From Flavobacterium anhuiense (GTDB lineage: Bacteria; Bacteroidota; Bacteroidia; Flavobacteriales; Flavobacteriaceae): 64,000 nt of DNA. The stretch covers positions 65,798 to 129,797 of the forward strand of contig NZ_FMVC01000010.1 of NCBI RefSeq assembly GCF_900101855.1. Direction: 5' to 3'. The notes beneath the pieces are model-generated. The model saw only the letters and a list, made by a program, of their open reading frames with translations, made no database searches and was not told where the DNA came from. The position numbers were made by a program, and so were the translations under genes. Each line of letters begins with the position of its first letter. Position 1 is the first letter of the stretch. This document shows positions 7,658-18,591 of the stretch, one piece after another.

Positions 7658-10456
7658 ATGAGACAAACTATTCTAGTATTATGTTGCTTTCTTTCTTTAT
7701 CAAATATTTTACAGGCACAAACATCAGGCACAGTTAAAGGATATGCAATAGATACCATAAATAATTCTCCTTTATCCAAAGCATCAGTCTCTTTATTAAG
7801 AGCGCAGGATTCCATTTTAATAAAATTTACCCGAGCTAAAGAAAATGGTTATTTTGAGTTGAATAATATTAAAACTGGCAAATTTATTTTGTTGGTTTCT
7901 TATCCCAAATATGCTGATTTTGTAGATCAATTTTCTATTGATTCCACAAAGCTAATCAAAGATTACGGTAAAATTAATTTGACTGATAAAGGAAGATTAC
8001 TATCCGAGATAATTATAAAAGGCAATAGAGCTGCCATGAAAATCAAAGGAGATACGTTAGAATTTGATCCAAAAGCATTTAAAATAGAACCTAATGCAAA
8101 AGTAGAAGATCTGATAAAACAATTCCCAGGAATACAAATTGATAAAGATGGAAAAATTACCGCTCAAGGTGAAACGGTAACCAAAGTTTTGGTTGATGGT
8201 GAAGAATTTTTTGGTGATGATCCCACTTTAGTTACAAAAAATCTACGTGCGGACATGGTTGATAAAGTACAGTTGTACGACAAAAAAAGTGATCAGGCCG
8301 CTTTTACGGGAATTGATGATGGCCAGAAAACCAAGACACTGAATGTTAAACTTAAAGAAGATAAAAAAAATGGTCATTTCGGGAAATTAGAACTCGGAGG
8401 AGGAACCGACAATTTTTACAAAGGGCAAGCTATGTTTAATAAGTTTTGGGATAAGAAAAAATTAGCGGCTTATGGCATTTTAGGCAACACAGGACAAGTA
8501 GGACTAGGATGGGGAGATAAAGATAAATATGGACAAAGCAGTTATCAAGTAACTGATGACGGCGGTATTTATTTTTCAAACAATGGAAATGATGAATTTG
8601 ACAGCTGGGATGGACAATTCAATGGTGAAGGAATTCCTGTAACTCAAACTGGCGGAATACATTTTGACAATAGATGGAATAAAGACAAAGAATCTATCAA
8701 TGTAAATTATAAAATTGGCGATATCAAACTTTCAGGAAACCGCAATGATATTAACCAGCAAAATTTAAGTTCTAGCAGTATTTATAATACTTCAGACAAG
8801 AGTTTTGAGAAAAACATGACTAAAAATAAACTTGATCTTGCTTATGAAATTAAAATTGATACAACTTTAACTTTAAAATTAAATGTAGATGGGTTGTTTA
8901 AAAACAGTAATTCAAGTGAAGCAGAAATGCGAAAAGGTACTGACGAACAAGGTAACCAATTGAATAATTTGAAACAGACAACTACAAACGATGTTGATGA
9001 TAAAATATTTAATATAAATACTTTGTTAACCAAAAGACTTAAAAAAGCAGGACGAACTTTATCTCTTAATTTAAGCCAATCAAGTTCAGATAGCAAAAGT
9101 GATGGTTATTTAAATTCTAGAGCTGAATTTTTTACACCATCCCTAATTAGTCCAGATAGCACCAAAGTAGTCGATCAAAACAAGGTCAATAATATTAGAA
9201 ATACAGCCTTTAAATCGAATTTAATCTATACCGAACCGTTATCCAAGAGTTTTACTGTAATTCTTAATTATGGATTCAACATTAGTAACGGAAAAGCTGA
9301 TCGCAAATCTTTTAATCAATCTCCAAATGGCGATTATAATGTTTTGGATTCCATCTTCAGTAATAATTATGAATTAGACCAAACGATAAACCAGCTTGGA
9401 GCTATTTTTAATTACAAAAAAAATAAAACTGTTTTTTCTTTTGGATCTAAATTTAGTGGTGTAAACTTTAAGCAATATGATGTTTATAGAGATAGTTCTT
9501 TTAATCGAAAATTTATCAACTACATGCCTCAGATAAACTATCAATATAATTTTAAACAGAGAGAATCACTGCGTTTGTCGTATAACGGAAACAGTGAGCA
9601 GCCAACATTAGAACAAATACAACCGATACCAAATAATCAAAACCCATTAAATACGATTTTGGGTAATCCAAATTTAGATCCTTCTTTTAAAAATAGTTTT
9701 AGAGGTAGTTATTATTCGTATAAAGTACTTAGCAATCAATATTTTTCGGTTAATGGATCGTATAATTTTACGCTAAATCCAATAATAAATAATGTGGTTA
9801 CAAATGATAGAGGACAAAGCATTTCTCAATTTGTAAACCTAAAAAACAAAGCGACAACAAATTATTATTTGAATACTAATTTTGGCAAAACAATCAAAGC
9901 CATAGACATGAATGCAGGAATTGGTTTAAGCGCTAACAAAAATGTAAATTACAATTACATCAATACAAAACTGAATCAAACTAAAAATTCGACTTATTCC
10001 TTTAATTTAAACTTATCAAAGTATAAAGAAAAAAAATATAATTTTAATACTAGCTTCGGACCTACTTACAATGTTGCAGAAGCAAGCATAAATGAAAATA
10101 GTGATAGTAATGGTTGGGGGTTTAATGGAAATTTCTGGGGCAGTATACAGTTGCCTTTCAAACTAGAAATCAGTACAGATGGTAATTATCAATATAATGG
10201 AAAAACACAAGTTATTCAGGAAAGTTTTGAACGTTTTATTTGGAATGCATCTGTCACCAAAAAATTCTTAAAATCAGATAATTTAAGAGTTTCTATAACG
10301 GGAAGAGATCTTTTGAACCAAAATGTAGGATTTAATCGTTCTGCATTCAATGGAAATATCAACCAAAGCACTTATACGACTATCCAAAGATACTTTATGT
10401 TCTCCGTAAGCTGGGATTTTAGCAAAATGGGCGGAGGAGAAATTAAACAAAACTAA
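7658..10456 (+). CDS. TonB-dependent-receptor-like outer-membrane beta-barrel protein
   Basis: A 932-residue protein with signal peptide MRQTILVLCCFLSLSNILQAQ. Residues about 25-110 form a carboxypeptidase-like regulatory domain (GTVKGYAIDTINNSPLSKA). A plug-like region follows (VEDLIKQFPGIQIDKDGKI and VLVDGEEFFGDDP), then a long beta-barrel rich in alternating aromatic residues ending FMFSVSWDF. This is the family of barrel proteins (OMP_b-brl_3 type) that usually lack a SusD partner and lie beside a GLPGLI gene, exactly as here (4 bp gap). Transport substrate unknown; peptide or metal uptake are possibilities. It is not a PUL SusC: no SusD-like gene adjoins it and the plug sequence differs. 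Confidence 0.88.
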   Translation: MRQTILVLCCFLSLSNILQAQTSGTVKGYAIDTINNSPLSKASVSLLRAQDSILIKFTRAKENGYFELNNIKTGKFILLVSYPKYADFVDQFSIDSTKLIKDYGKINLTDKGRLLSEIIIKGNRAAMKIKGDTLEFDPKAFKIEPNAKVEDLIKQFPGIQIDKDGKITAQGETVTKVLVDGEEFFGDDPTLVTKNLRADMVDKVQLYDKKSDQAAFTGIDDGQKTKTLNVKLKEDKKNGHFGKLELGGGTDNFYKGQAMFNKFWDKKKLAAYGILGNTGQVGLGWGDKDKYGQSSYQVTDDGGIYFSNNGNDEFDSWDGQFNGEGIPVTQTGGIHFDNRWNKDKESINVNYKIGDIKLSGNRNDINQQNLSSSSIYNTSDKSFEKNMTKNKLDLAYEIKIDTTLTLKLNVDGLFKNSNSSEAEMRKGTDEQGNQLNNLKQTTTNDVDDKIFNINTLLTKRLKKAGRTLSLNLSQSSSDSKSDGYLNSRAEFFTPSLISPDSTKVVDQNKVNNIRNTAFKSNLIYTEPLSKSFTVILNYGFNISNGKADRKSFNQSPNGDYNVLDSIFSNNYELDQTINQLGAIFNYKKNKTVFSFGSKFSGVNFKQYDVYRDSSFNRKFINYMPQINYQYNFKQRESLRLSYNGNSEQPTLEQIQPIPNNQNPLNTILGNPNLDPSFKNSFRGSYYSYKVLSNQYFSVNGSYNFTLNPIINNVVTNDRGQSISQFVNLKNKATTNYYLNTNFGKTIKAIDMNAGIGLSANKNVNYNYINTKLNQTKNSTYSFNLNLSKYKEKKYNFNTSFGPTYNVAEASINENSDSNGWGFNGNFWGSIQLPFKLEISTDGNYQYNGKTQVIQESFERFIWNASVTKKFLKSDNLRVSITGRDLLNQNVGFNRSAFNGNINQSTYTTIQRYFMFSVSWDFSKMGGGEIKQN

Positions 10457-10460
10457 AACC

Positions 10461-11243
10461 ATGAAAACAATAATAAATCACATCTTAATTTTAATAATTA
10501 TATTGACATGCTGCAATACTTTTGCACAAAACGACCACTTTGTACAAAATGGCATAATCGAATTTGAGAAAAAATCGAATATGTATGCTTTGATTGCAAA
10601 AAAAATAAAAGGAGAAACTGATAGTTATTATCAACTTGCTTTTGAAAGTTATAAAAAAAACAATCCCCAATTTAAAACTACAAAAAGCATTCTCAGTTTT
10701 TCAAAAAATAAGAGTTTATACAAATGGGATGAAACAAACCAATCAGCAAGCAATAGTTGGATTTCTGATGATGCAATGGCCAATTTAAAAAATGTTATAG
10801 CCACAGATCTAGATACAAAAACCAGTATCACACAAAAAAACGTTTACGATAATTTATATTTAGTTAAAGACAGTTTACGCAAAATTGACTGGAAAATTAC
10901 CGATGAAACCAGAGAAATTGCGGGTTATGAATGCCGCAGAGCAAATGCAATAATTATCGATTCTGTCTATGTTGTTGCCTATTACACAATTCAAATTCCA
11001 TTCTCAGGCGGCCCTGAATCTTTTACAGGCTTACCCGGAACGATTTTAGGTCTAGCTCTTCCACATGAAAATATTACATGGTTTGCCACAAAAGTTACTG
11101 AAATTCCAGTGCTCGAGAAAGATTTGGCTCCTCCAACAAAAGGTAAGCCCACTGACAATAAAGAACTAAACAAAACACTTTTGGAAGCTTTAAAAAATTG
11201 GGGAAAATGGGCTAGAAAAACATTGCTGGCCTACTCCTTGTAA
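10461..11243 (+). CDS. GLPGLI family protein
   Basis: A 260-residue exported protein (leader MKTIINHILILIIILTCCNTFAQ). The family motif is visible as FTGLPGTILGLALP near residue 195, preceded by a WKITDETREIAGYECRRA segment that is also typical. Function of the family is unknown. It occurs almost only in Bacteroidota, downstream of TonB-dependent-receptor-like barrels, and is thought to be a periplasmic or surface partner. The 4 bp spacing to the barrel gene argues for co-translation. A terminator lies about 170 bp downstream. The protein appears complete. Confidence 0.88.
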   Translation: MKTIINHILILIIILTCCNTFAQNDHFVQNGIIEFEKKSNMYALIAKKIKGETDSYYQLAFESYKKNNPQFKTTKSILSFSKNKSLYKWDETNQSASNSWISDDAMANLKNVIATDLDTKTSITQKNVYDNLYLVKDSLRKIDWKITDETREIAGYECRRANAIIIDSVYVVAYYTIQIPFSGGPESFTGLPGTILGLALPHENITWFATKVTEIPVLEKDLAPPTKGKPTDNKELNKTLLEALKNWGKWARKTLLAYSL

Positions 11244-11413
11244 CAAGTTCTCAAAGACTTATTTTTACACAAAACTATCTAATCGCTTCTAAGATTTCCA
11301 AAATATACAAATGGCCTAGCAATAGTATAGCAGAATCGATGAGCAAAGATTCAAGACATAAATAAAAGTGAAATAAGGGGTTCAAATTTAAAAGTTAAAA
11401 TTCTGCTTCCCAC

Positions 11414-11446
11414 AAAAATCCTAATCTTTGATTAGGATTTTTTTTT
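11414..11446. terminator. Bidirectional intrinsic terminator
   Basis: A 13-bp perfect stem (11414-11426 with 11430-11442) around a TTT loop, followed by T residues on the plus strand and a matching run on the minus strand. It serves the GLPGLI gene from the left and the hydroxyproline operon from the right. Confidence 0.85.
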
Positions 11447-11511
11447 GCTCTAAACATAGAAATAAAAAAAACTGCGAATCTAATGACCTACAGTTTTTTA
11501 CATAAAATTAA

Positions 11512-12579
11512 TCATCTAAGTATAAACCCATTCTTCATCGGATCTTTTGGGTCTATTAAAAATGTATTTATTCCTGTTACAAAAGCTGTTCCTTCAACTT
11601 GCGGAATTACAGCTTTGAAAGAACCAAATTTTTCTTCTTTCACAAGCGATCCGATAAAGGTACTTCCCGTTATGCTTTCTATGGTGATAAATTGATTCGT
11701 ATCTATTGCATTTCTTGCTTTTTCAATTGCTATTCTTCCAGAAACACCCGAACCTGTTGGCGAACGATCTACTTCCCCATCGGCAAAAACACAAACATTT
11801 CGGCTGTGATTATCTATATCCATTGGCTCATCGATAAAAATAGTTCCGTATAAAAAGCTCAAATCCTCCTCAAACGGATGCTGAATATCTTTATCTTGAC
11901 TCATTACAGCATGCTTTATATCTACTCCAGCTTGAATAATCGCTCTGTAGTTTTCTTCCGTTAATCCAAAATTCAAATGTGTATTTTTTCTCAGATCGAC
12001 ATACGCGTAAAAAGCACCGCCATAAGCCAAATCATAAACTACATTGCCAATGCCCGGCACATTTACAATACGATCTAAACTTACTACAAAACTAGGCACA
12101 CAATGAAACTTTACTCCTGTTACTTCGCCATTTACCATATTGGCATACGAAATAATGCGACCGCAAGGAGCATCTATCTTCAATTCATTTTCACCTTCTT
12201 TCACATTGATCCAGTTCATTTTTGCAGCCAGCGTGCTTATCGCAATAATAGCATGACCGCACATACTGCTATAACCTTCGTTATGCATAAAAAGAATACC
12301 AAAATCAGCGTCTTCATCATTTGGCGGAAGCAAGATACAGCCATACATATCAGCATGACCACGAGGTTCAAACATCAATGCTGTTCTTAAATAATCATAA
12401 TTTTCTTTTATATCTCTTCGGTATTCTAAAACAGTATTTCCTTTCAGTTCTGGAAAACCTGAAACAATTACACGTAAGGGCTCACCGCCTGTGTGCATAT
12501 CAATGGTTTTTATCTGTAATACCGATGGATCGGATTTATAATCTGTATTATTACAAATATTTTGGTAGATGTTAGGCAT
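11512..12579 (-). CDS. Trans-3-hydroxy-L-proline dehydratase (proline racemase family)
   Basis: A 355-residue cytosolic member of the proline racemase fold, two similar halves with the active site between them. The first catalytic Cys is present (SSMCGHA, Cys107). The second, Cys in racemases and 4-hydroxyproline epimerases, is Thr here (DRSPTGSG, Thr275). A Cys/Thr pair is the known signature of trans-3-hydroxy-L-proline dehydratases, which remove water to give 1-pyrroline-2-carboxylate. Substrate-binding MHTGGEPLRV and PRGHADMYG are intact. The preceding gene, 12 bp upstream, encodes the ketimine reductase expected to take the product to L-proline. The Cys/Thr reading is direct; the substrate is inferred from it. 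Confidence 0.85.
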   Translation of the reverse strand: MPNIYQNICNNTDYKSDPSVLQIKTIDMHTGGEPLRVIVSGFPELKGNTVLEYRRDIKENYDYLRTALMFEPRGHADMYGCILLPPNDEDADFGILFMHNEGYSSMCGHAIIAISTLAAKMNWINVKEGENELKIDAPCGRIISYANMVNGEVTGVKFHCVPSFVVSLDRIVNVPGIGNVVYDLAYGGAFYAYVDLRKNTHLNFGLTEENYRAIIQAGVDIKHAVMSQDKDIQHPFEEDLSFLYGTIFIDEPMDIDNHSRNVCVFADGEVDRSPTGSGVSGRIAIEKARNAIDTNQFITIESITGSTFIGSLVKEEKFGSFKAVIPQVEGTAFVTGINTFLIDPKDPMKNGFILR

Positions 12580-12591
12580 TTTGTTGTGTTT

Positions 12592-13545
12592 TTAAATATA
12601 CTCTTCATAAAAATATCCCGCTGCAACAAGGTCTTCCAACGCATGTCCAACAGATTTAAAATAGGTAATTTCATCATATGATGTTCTTCCCTGTTTTGCA
12701 TTGCTGCACAGTTCAAATAAATCTGCTTTTATGTTTTCTTTGGTGATAATTCCATTTGTGAGCGGAATCAAGATATCGCCACTTTCCTTTAGTCCGCCCT
12801 GATAAGTATCTAGGAATAAGCTTGATTTTAAAACTGTTTCATCGTCTGCTTCTCGCATATCTTTTTTATATGCCCCAACAAGATCTACGTGTTGTCCTGC
12901 TCTCAGCCATTTTCCTAAAACAAGTGGGACAGGCGATAAAGTCGCTGCTGAAATAATATCAACTTTAGAAATGACTTCTACTATGGTCGAAACTGGTTTG
13001 CAGATAAGTGAAGAATTTTTAAGTGCATCGCAAACCAATTGTGCTTTTTCGAACGTTCTTCCCCAAACATAAACTTCTTTTATTGGTCTAACACTTGCAT
13101 GCGCCTGAATTAAATTAACAGCCAATGCTCCAGTGCCAATCATCAGCATAGAAGAAGCATCTTTTCGTGAAAGATAACTGCTTGCTAACGCAGATGTTGC
13201 CGCAGTACGTTTGCCTGTCAGTGATTTTGCATCAAGAATTGCCTTTATATTTCCTTTGTGCCCATCCAAATAAATATAAGTTCCTTGAATTGAAGGCAAA
13301 TCATATTTTCCATTATTGGGACTTACTGTAACTATTTTTACACCTAAATCTTTACCTGCTTGAAAGGCAGGCATCAGCAGTAATGTTGAATCTTTGCTTT
13401 CTTCTGGATTAGAATAATCATGATGATGACGCATGGGCACCTTGATATCTGAGGTCGAAAATCCTGCCCGAAGTCTTTCTATGAGTTCTTTAAAATTGCA
13501 TTTTTCTTCAATGAAATGATCTGAAATAAATTGTATTGGCTCCAT
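12592..13545 (-). CDS. Ornithine cyclodeaminase/mu-crystallin family, probable 1-pyrroline-2-carboxylate reductase
   Basis: A 317-residue cytosolic enzyme of the ornithine cyclodeaminase/mu-crystallin family. N-terminal substrate residues appear in VPMRHHHDYSN and LLMPAFQ. A Rossmann NAD(P)-binding segment follows (SMLMIGTGALAVNLIQAHA, residues about 130-150), then VDIISAATLSPVPLV and DLVGAYKKDMREAD. Members either cyclise ornithine to proline or reduce cyclic ketimines. Its position directly before the dehydratase gene makes reduction of 1-pyrroline-2-carboxylate to L-proline the best call. The pair would let the cell use trans-3-hydroxy-L-proline, a component of collagen and some plant proteins. 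No regulator or transporter is adjacent. Confidence 0.85.
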   Translation of the reverse strand: MEPIQFISDHFIEEKCNFKELIERLRAGFSTSDIKVPMRHHHDYSNPEESKDSTLLLMPAFQAGKDLGVKIVTVSPNNGKYDLPSIQGTYIYLDGHKGNIKAILDAKSLTGKRTAATSALASSYLSRKDASSMLMIGTGALAVNLIQAHASVRPIKEVYVWGRTFEKAQLVCDALKNSSLICKPVSTIVEVISKVDIISAATLSPVPLVLGKWLRAGQHVDLVGAYKKDMREADDETVLKSSLFLDTYQGGLKESGDILIPLTNGIITKENIKADLFELCSNAKQGRTSYDEITYFKSVGHALEDLVAAGYFYEEYI

Positions 13546-13734
13546 GTATTTTGTTGAAATTTCACTAAAAATAAAAGATTATTTCACCATAATACTATTT
13601 CATCAGCAATCGGATAACATACACTAATTTAGGGTTAATATAGTACAAATTACCTCATTAACATTGTGCACTAAATTGGAAATCGATAACTGGAGATTGG
13701 ATAAAAAAGAATTATTTCACCAAATGGCTAAATG

Positions 13735-13786
13735 GAGTTGGGTCTGCTAATCATTATTTTTTTATGATGATTAGCAGACCCAACTC
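13735..13786. repeat. Perfect 20-bp inverted repeat between operons
   Basis: Arms 13735-13754 and 13767-13786 are exact reverse complements (GAGTTGGGTCTGCTAATCAT), with a 12-bp T-rich loop. It starts 15 bp after the last PUL gene stops. Neither strand has a T tract after the second arm, so it is not a textbook terminator, though it could still end transcription or stabilise the 3' end of the PUL message. Confidence 0.8.
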
Positions 13787-13800
13787 AATATTTAGACTAT

Positions 13801-14985
<1,185 letters not shown>

Positions 14986-15002
14986 TTATAAAAAAATGCA
15001 TG

Positions 15003-16136
<1,134 letters not shown>

Positions 16137-17420
16137 TTATTTTACTTCTGGAACAATAATTTGATATTTTCCGCTAAGATGCATTAGGCTAAAAAGATAC
16201 ATCAGTCCATCATAATAGGGATCAAAGTAACCGTCTTCGTAAGGTTCAAGCTTTGCGTTCCAAACTGCATGAACAAAATCTAAACTTTCTTTATCGGGAT
16301 TGACTAATGATGCTGTTGCTGAAGTGGCTACTAATCCTATAGAATGTCTTAGCTTTTTGACAGGGCCAGCTTGAAGGATAAAGTCGGGAGTTGTACCATC
16401 CAAATTAAATTGGTCTTCAAACTTGTCCAACCCTTTCGATCTAAGAAAATCTTGAAAACGTTTGGCGTATCCTTCCTGCCATTTTTTATCCTTTCCATAC
16501 CAAGTATAGTCCATTGCCACATTCATCGGAACGCGCCAAGAATCGTAACGAAATCCCGGAGGCATCCAAGGCGTGGGATGCGGTTCGCCATTAAACTCAG
16601 TATAATCTGAATTTAAACCTGTTACGGGATGGCATGCATTATGTAGAAAATTACGCGAAACTTCTGCACATTCTTTATAAAATTGTTCATGGCCATCTTT
16701 AGCGTATAATGCCCATATTTCATAGAATGCTGGAACATGGTAAGAGGGATCTGTCCAGTTGTAGCCACCTCCTTCGGGCACAAATGAAATCTGTTTGTAT
16801 TCGGTGTTTATAATGTTATGTACATTGCCAGTGCCATCTTTTTTCCACATGGCATCTAGTATTTTTCTGGCTTCTTTGTAGTAGTCAATTCCCGTAGTGT
16901 TTCCCCATTTGTTAGAAGCAAAAAGAAGGCTTGTAACAAAATATAATTCACCATCTGAAGCCGAACCTGGAGAATTCTGTTTTTTCGTCAGCGGGTTCAC
17001 GCTCCAAGCAAAATAACCTTCTCTTGGCCCGTCTTGATGCTGCATATATTTTACAGACCATCTCCATAGACGATCAAAAACTTCTTTCTTGTTAAGCTGA
17101 ACGGCAACCATCATACCATAAGACATTCCCTCGGTACGGGCATCTTTATTTTTAACGTCAGAAACATATCCTAAAGAATCTCCTTCTTCAAAATATACTT
17201 TATTTGGACCTTCGAATATATCAAAGTAAGCTTTGGCTACTTTCTTGTCTATTTCAATTTGGCTGTAGCCTGCTTCTTTAAAGAGATTTCTATATTGAGG
17301 CCTTTCAGACTCTGTCTTAGCGGTCTTCTTTTTATGCTGTCCTATAATCCACAATGGCGTTATCAGCATGAACAACGTAAACGCCGAAATTTTAATGTTC
17401 AGGTTTTTATATACTATCAT
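16137..17420 (-). CDS. GH8 reducing-end xylose-releasing exo-oligoxylanase
   Basis: A 427-residue protein with an N-terminal hydrophobic leader. The (alpha/alpha)6-barrel GH8 signature is clear: ARTEGMSYGMMVAV with proposed catalytic acid Glu97, SPGSASDGELYFVTSLLFA, and late FRYDSWRVPMNVAMDYTWYG. Length and sequence fit the Rex-type GH8 enzymes, which release xylose from the reducing end of short xylo-oligosaccharides, rather than endo-xylanase or cellulase GH8s; this subfamily call is inference. In the PUL it would act after debranching and import. Gaps of 49 bp upstream and 18 bp downstream place it in the same operon. Confidence 0.88.
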   Translation of the reverse strand: MIVYKNLNIKISAFTLFMLITPLWIIGQHKKKTAKTESERPQYRNLFKEAGYSQIEIDKKVAKAYFDIFEGPNKVYFEEGDSLGYVSDVKNKDARTEGMSYGMMVAVQLNKKEVFDRLWRWSVKYMQHQDGPREGYFAWSVNPLTKKQNSPGSASDGELYFVTSLLFASNKWGNTTGIDYYKEARKILDAMWKKDGTGNVHNIINTEYKQISFVPEGGGYNWTDPSYHVPAFYEIWALYAKDGHEQFYKECAEVSRNFLHNACHPVTGLNSDYTEFNGEPHPTPWMPPGFRYDSWRVPMNVAMDYTWYGKDKKWQEGYAKRFQDFLRSKGLDKFEDQFNLDGTTPDFILQAGPVKKLRHSIGLVATSATASLVNPDKESLDFVHAVWNAKLEPYEDGYFDPYYDGLMYLFSLMHLSGKYQIIVPEVK

Positions 17421-17469
17421 ATTTATCTGTTTAAATAGTAATTCTCCATCAGAGAAACAAAATGAGATT

Positions 17470-18432
17470 TTATTTTACTAAACCTACACCCTCATTGGTT
17501 TGTATAATTTTTTGAATAGTTCCGTCTTTGTTATAATGCATATAGTCTACACAAATTGAACGTCTGTAACTGCCTCCTGTTGGCAAACTTCCGTTGTGAT
17601 AAAAAAAGTATGACTTTCCTTTATAGTCAATAATCCCTGGATGTGTGGTAAAACTATTCTGTACATTTTCTTGGATAATTCCCTGATACTTCCATGGTCC
17701 CGTTATGCTTTTTGCAGTGCAATATTCTATCATTTCAGGTTTTGTTCCAGCGCTGGCATACACTAAATAATAAAGTCCTTTTCTTTTGTACACCCACGGT
17801 CCTTCGATATAATTTTTAGGTTTGAAAGTGGTAATTTCTCCATCCACCTCTATCATGTTTTTATTAAGTTTTACCCATTTGCAGCTTCCATTTCCCCAAA
17901 ACATATAGGCTTGTCCATCATCATCTATAAATACAGTTGGGTCGATATCATCCCAACCATACTTCATATCTGTTGTCATTTCATTTATGATAAGCGCTTT
18001 TCCAATGGCGTCTTTAAAAGGACCTATTGGACTATCTGAAACTGCCACGCCTATTGCAGCACCTCCTTGGCTGACTTCGTCTTTTTTATGAAATGTAGAA
18101 ACAAACCAATAGAATTTTCCATCTCTTTCTATACACTGAGCTGCATAGGCATCACCTGTAGCCCAAGAAAATGTGCTCGGAGAAAGCGGTGCTCCATGAT
18201 CTTTCCAATCTTTCATATTGGTTGTAGAAAAAACGTGCCAGTCGGCCATTTTATAATTAGTATCTTCCTGAGTTGCCACATCATGTCCTGTGTATAAATA
18301 CAAAGTGCCTTTATGCACGAGAGGAGCTGGATCTGCAGTAAAAATATCTTTGATAATGGGGTTTTGTGCTTCTGCATGTATTGCAAATACATTACAGAAG
18401 AGCACAAATAAAATTTTGCCTGTATTTTTCAT
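17470..18432 (-). CDS. GH43 beta-xylosidase/alpha-L-arabinofuranosidase
   Basis: A 320-residue single-domain five-bladed propeller enzyme with leader ending IHAEAQ. The three catalytic carboxylates are visible: base Asp34 in TADPAPLVHKG, pKa-modulating Asp164 in DDIDPTVFIDDDG, and acid Glu210 in YIEGPWVYK. It has no accessory domain, unlike the related GH43 at 25790. Substrate would be xylosyl or arabinofuranosyl residues in arabinoxylan oligomers; the sequence alone does not separate these. It is the first enzyme gene after the first SusC/SusD pair, from which it is separated by 159 bp containing a hairpin. Confidence 0.9.
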   Translation of the reverse strand: MKNTGKILFVLFCNVFAIHAEAQNPIIKDIFTADPAPLVHKGTLYLYTGHDVATQEDTNYKMADWHVFSTTNMKDWKDHGAPLSPSTFSWATGDAYAAQCIERDGKFYWFVSTFHKKDEVSQGGAAIGVAVSDSPIGPFKDAIGKALIINEMTTDMKYGWDDIDPTVFIDDDGQAYMFWGNGSCKWVKLNKNMIEVDGEITTFKPKNYIEGPWVYKRKGLYYLVYASAGTKPEMIEYCTAKSITGPWKYQGIIQENVQNSFTTHPGIIDYKGKSYFFYHNGSLPTGGSYRRSICVDYMHYNKDGTIQKIIQTNEGVGLVK

Positions 18433-18502
18433 TTTTTTTGATTTAATTGAAATAATTACGAAAATGCCTTTAATTTTTCTCCAGTTTTATTTCTGTAAAC
18501 AA

Positions 18503-18530
18503 TAAACAGCGCAGTAAAATGCGCTGTTTA
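18503..18530 (-). terminator. Hairpin after first susD (attenuator-like)
   Basis: An 11-bp perfect stem (TAAACAGCGCA, 18503-18513, with 18520-18530) and 6-nt loop, 62 bp after the SusD stop and 71 bp before the GH43 start. The T tract is weak, which suggests partial termination or a message-processing site between susCD and the enzyme genes. Confidence 0.6.
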
Positions 18531-18591
18531 CAAAAAACTAACTTAACTTAACTTGACTTATTTAACTTAAACTAACCAAAATTTAATTATC

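Noticed and set aside
7658-10456. Third SusC transporter
   Set aside because: No SusD gene, different plug motifs and a GLPGLI partner; the OMP beta-barrel group fits better.
13735-13786. Calling the 20-bp inverted repeat an intrinsic terminator
   Set aside because: No T tract follows the second arm on either strand, so it is listed as a repeat.
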